64,000 bases of DNA from Cryobacterium glaciale (GTDB lineage: Bacteria > Actinomycetota > Actinomycetes > Actinomycetales > Microbacteriaceae): assembly GCF_004402535.1 (NCBI RefSeq), contig NZ_SOEY01000019.1, positions 78,446-142,445 on the forward strand, written 5' to 3'. The notes under the pieces were generated by a model that did not search any database, was not told the DNA's origin, and worked only from the letters and a program-made list of their open reading frames with translations. Positions 62,099 through 64,000 of the stretch are shown here, piece after piece (position 1 is the stretch's first letter; each line of letters opens with the position of its first letter). The position numbers and the translations under genes were made by a program.

Positions 62099-64000
62099 CT
62101 AGATGCGGTCGTTGTCGAGTTGACGACACGGTTCCGGCTCATCCCCCTGTCGCTGGTCGCGCCCGGCGACGCCGTGCTGAGCTTGTCGACGCTGACTGCC
62201 TTCCGGAGATCCAATGCTTTCCACGTTGCCGGCCACGCGCGGGGTGACGGTCGGCGGTTCCGGCTCTGCCGGCAGCATGAGCGGGTTGTTGCTGGGCAGG
62301 GCGATCATGGTCTGGTCGGGGTCGATCTCAACCGGCGGTTGCAGCCAGTACTGGCCGCCTCGGAGAAGGATTTTCCAGTGCCGGTTGTGGAGCAACAGAT
62401 GGTGCAGGGCGCAGAACAGAATCGCGTGGTCGATATTGGAAAGTCCCAGATTAGACCAGTTGTCGAGGTGGTGCGCTTCACTCCATGATGGTGGTTGGTC
62501 GCAGCCGGGCCAGCGGCATCCGCCGTCGCGCACGGCCAGGGCCTGGCGTTGTTCCCGGTTGAACAGGCGTTGGTCTCGTCCTACGTTCAGGGGTTGCCCG
62601 GCCTGGTTGAACAGAATGCCGAGGTAGCCGGTGTCGCACAGGTGTCGGGCAATCGTCTCCGCCGAGACGGGTGCCGGGTTGCCTTCGAGATAGCCGAACC
62701 CCCCGTTCGCCTTGGTGACCGGGACATTCACAATGGTTTGCGCACCCGTGGGCTGACCCGATTCGCTGTCCGGCAGTTTGTCGATCTTCCCGCCACTGGT
62801 GATCCCGGCGGTTTCATCAGCCCGAGAATTCTCCGGGGACCCGGCCGGCGTGGTGTCGGTGGCCTCGGCGTTCGCAATGGTCTCGGTGGTCTCGGTGGTC
62901 TCGGTGGTCTCGATGGTCTCGATGGTCTCGATGGTCTCGATGGTCTCGGTGGTCTCGGTGGTCTCGGTGGTCTCGGTGGTCTCGATGGTCTCGATGGTCT
63001 CGATGGTCTCGATGGTCTCGATGGTCTCGATGGTCTCGATGGTCTCGATGGTCTCGATGGTCTCAGTGGTCACGGTAGTCTCGGTAGTCGTCGTCGTGGC
63101 CGGGCCAGCGTCGGTGCCGATTCGCCCGTCGGGGGTCGCCGCGCTCGGGCCGGGGATCGTGGTGGGGCAGTCGTGTTCGGTGACGATGACGCGCACGACC
63201 GGGCGGCGGCCACCGAACAGGGTGTTCGGGTCGGCGTCGGCGCCGAGTTTGAGCAGCTGGGTGAAGGAGTCCGCGGCGATCTGATCCAGCGTGCGCGGAT
63301 CGTCTTTCACGCTCTGCGCCCACGCCGCCCGCTCCGGGTCCACGAACCGTACCCCACCGCGGCGCGGGCTCGTCAGCGCATCGTACGTCGCGACCCACAG
63401 TTCACCCTGCTCCGGCGGCAGCAAAGCGTGCAGCGTCACCATGCCGTCGGCCCGCCGCCAGAGCGACCAGGTCGTGTCATCCCGGGCCTGCTTCTCCCGC
63501 GCCAGGATCCCCGCCGCATCCAGCTCGTCACGCGACCGGCGGGCTCGTTTGAACGCCTGCTCGGTGTTCATTCCCGGAGCCTCCGCCAGCAGCACCCTCA
63601 GCGCGGCGGCGAGCTTCTCGACGGTGATCGCCTGGTCCAGGGTGCCCAGGCCCCGCAGCAGGGCATCGCCCACACCAGGCGAGAACGTACCGGCAGAGAC
63701 CGCGTGCACGATCGGCGCCTGCCACGGCACCACCACCTCGACCAGCGACGTCGGCACGATCAGCGGGATCGGCGGTGGCGGTGCCGCGACCGGTGGGACG
63801 ACCGGGACGGCCGGCCTGACCGGGCGGGGCGCGGCCTCCGGCAGTGGCAGGTCGGGGTGTAGTTCGGCCCACGCTTCGGCCCGATCGGCCTCGCGTGCCT
63901 CCCACTGGGCGGCTTCCCAGTCGGCTTGCCGCTGCGCCTGCGCCGCGGCGAGAGCCGCAGCCTCCACGGCCGCAGCAGCGGCGGCCGCAGCCGCCGCCTG
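62099..64000 (-). CDS. DUF222/HNH endonuclease-domain protein (13E12 repeat family), 5' end missing
   Basis: At least 633 codons; the gene runs off the right edge, where it is an Ala-rich helix. It has an N-terminal DUF222 region (LDQAITVEKLAAALRVLL; WSLWRRADGMVTLHALLP), a long Thr/Glu linker made of 21 repeats, and a C-terminal HNH domain (RWPGCDQPPSWSEAHHLDNWS, FCALHHLLLHNRHW, with the Cys and His of the nuclease). Large families of these occur in actinobacteria and some lie in self-splicing or mobile regions; a role in DNA cleavage is likely but not established. Confidence 0.87.
   Translation of the reverse strand, partial: QAAAAAAAAAAVEAAALAAAQAQRQADWEAAQWEAREADRAEAWAELHPDLPLPEAAPRPVRPAVPVVPPVAAPPPPIPLIVPTSLVEVVVPWQAPIVHAVSAGTFSPGVGDALLRGLGTLDQAITVEKLAAALRVLLAEAPGMNTEQAFKRARRSRDELDAAGILAREKQARDDTTWSLWRRADGMVTLHALLPPEQGELWVATYDALTSPRRGGVRFVDPERAAWAQSVKDDPRTLDQIAADSFTQLLKLGADADPNTLFGGRRPVVRVIVTEHDCPTTIPGPSAATPDGRIGTDAGPATTTTTETTVTTETIETIETIETIETIETIETIETIETIETTETTETTETTETIETIETIETIETTETTETTETIANAEATDTTPAGSPENSRADETAGITSGGKIDKLPDSESGQPTGAQTIVNVPVTKANGGFGYLEGNPAPVSAETIARHLCDTGYLGILFNQAGQPLNVGRDQRLFNREQRQALAVRDGGCRWPGCDQPPSWSEAHHLDNWSNLGLSNIDHAILFCALHHLLLHNRHWKILLRGGQYWLQPPVEIDPDQTMIALPSNNPLMLPAEPEPPTVTPRVAGNVESIGSPEGSQRRQAQHGVAGRDQRQGDEPEPCRQLDNDRI
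62877..63065 (-). repeat. 9-bp tandem repeat, 21 units, within the HNH protein gene
   Basis: The unit on the plus strand is a 9-mer of the type GATGGTCTC or GGTGGTCTC, in blocks of 1, 3, 4, 4 and 9 of alternating type. It codes for Glu-Thr-Ile or Glu-Thr-Thr in the linker between the DUF222 and HNH domains. The 9-base unit keeps the frame, so copy number can change linker length only. Confidence 0.9.

Noticed and set aside
62877..63065. CRISPR-like repeat pattern
   Set aside because: Nine-base units with no spacers and in frame with a protein; a coding minisatellite, not an array.
62495..63862. Plus-strand open frame across the 9-bp repeat
   Set aside because: Repeats without stops are open in several frames; DUF222 and HNH motifs are on the minus strand.

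Overview
The window is GC-rich actinobacterial chromosome, most likely from a member of the Microbacteriaceae (a Cryobacterium- or Salinibacterium-like organism would fit; the genus is not certain). Reasons: codon use in which spurious antisense frames stay open for kilobases, many GTG starts and ATGA/GTGA/TGATG stop-start overlaps, several leaderless-looking starts, an accA1/accD1/maoC/citE/bkd branched-chain acid cluster in the actinobacterial order, and a hyc-like cluster that resembles the M. tuberculosis Rv0081-Rv0087 locus. No tRNA, rRNA, CRISPR array, IS element or prophage was seen.

Layout. 0-4 kb: start of dapB, a histidine phosphatase, an M16 peptidase, a TetR regulator with a clear palindrome, an aldo/keto reductase. 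4-9 kb: prfC behind a 57-bp tandem duplication, RNase J, a 58-codon unknown protein with a repeated YV motif, a glutathione peroxidase. 9-21 kb: a leucine/branched-chain acid catabolic region (citE, maoC, acyl-CoA dehydrogenase, biotin-dependent carboxylase alpha and beta, divergent TetR, a pterin dehydratase/glyoxalase fusion, then bkdCBA with a divergent Lrp/AsnC regulator). 21.2-28.9 kb: a six-gene operon for a membrane complex built like hydrogenase-4/complex I, but whose catalytic subunit has lost the NiFe cysteines, with a convergent ArsR regulator. 29-35 kb: SGNH hydrolase, pnp, an amino-acid permease and rpsO.

35-50 kb: a kinase/aminotransferase fusion, an AI-2E-type permease, a luciferase-like oxidoreductase, a protealysin-like protease followed by an emfourin-like inhibitor, a BCCT transporter, a flavin/PPOX protein, a DUF167 protein, an FKBP, a frameshifted PrsW protease, a GlcD-like oxidase, an Ada/AlkA fusion and a FAA hydrolase. 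50-57.4 kb: an amine utilisation locus (permease, glutamine-synthetase-like ligase, gamma-glutamyl hydrolase, aldehyde dehydrogenase, SDR, FadR regulator) that reads as a gamma-glutamylated amino-alcohol pathway. 57-64 kb: two nucleobase permeases around a carboxylesterase, and the 3' part of a DUF222/HNH endonuclease gene with a 21-copy 9-bp repeat.

The strongest leads are the NiFe-free hydrogenase-like complex with its two matched promoter palindromes, the protease/inhibitor pair, the YV-repeat small protein, a 96-bp inverted-repeat element, paired TetR sites upstream of the carboxylase operon, the PrsW frameshift, and the several short tandem repeats placed in leaders or linkers.
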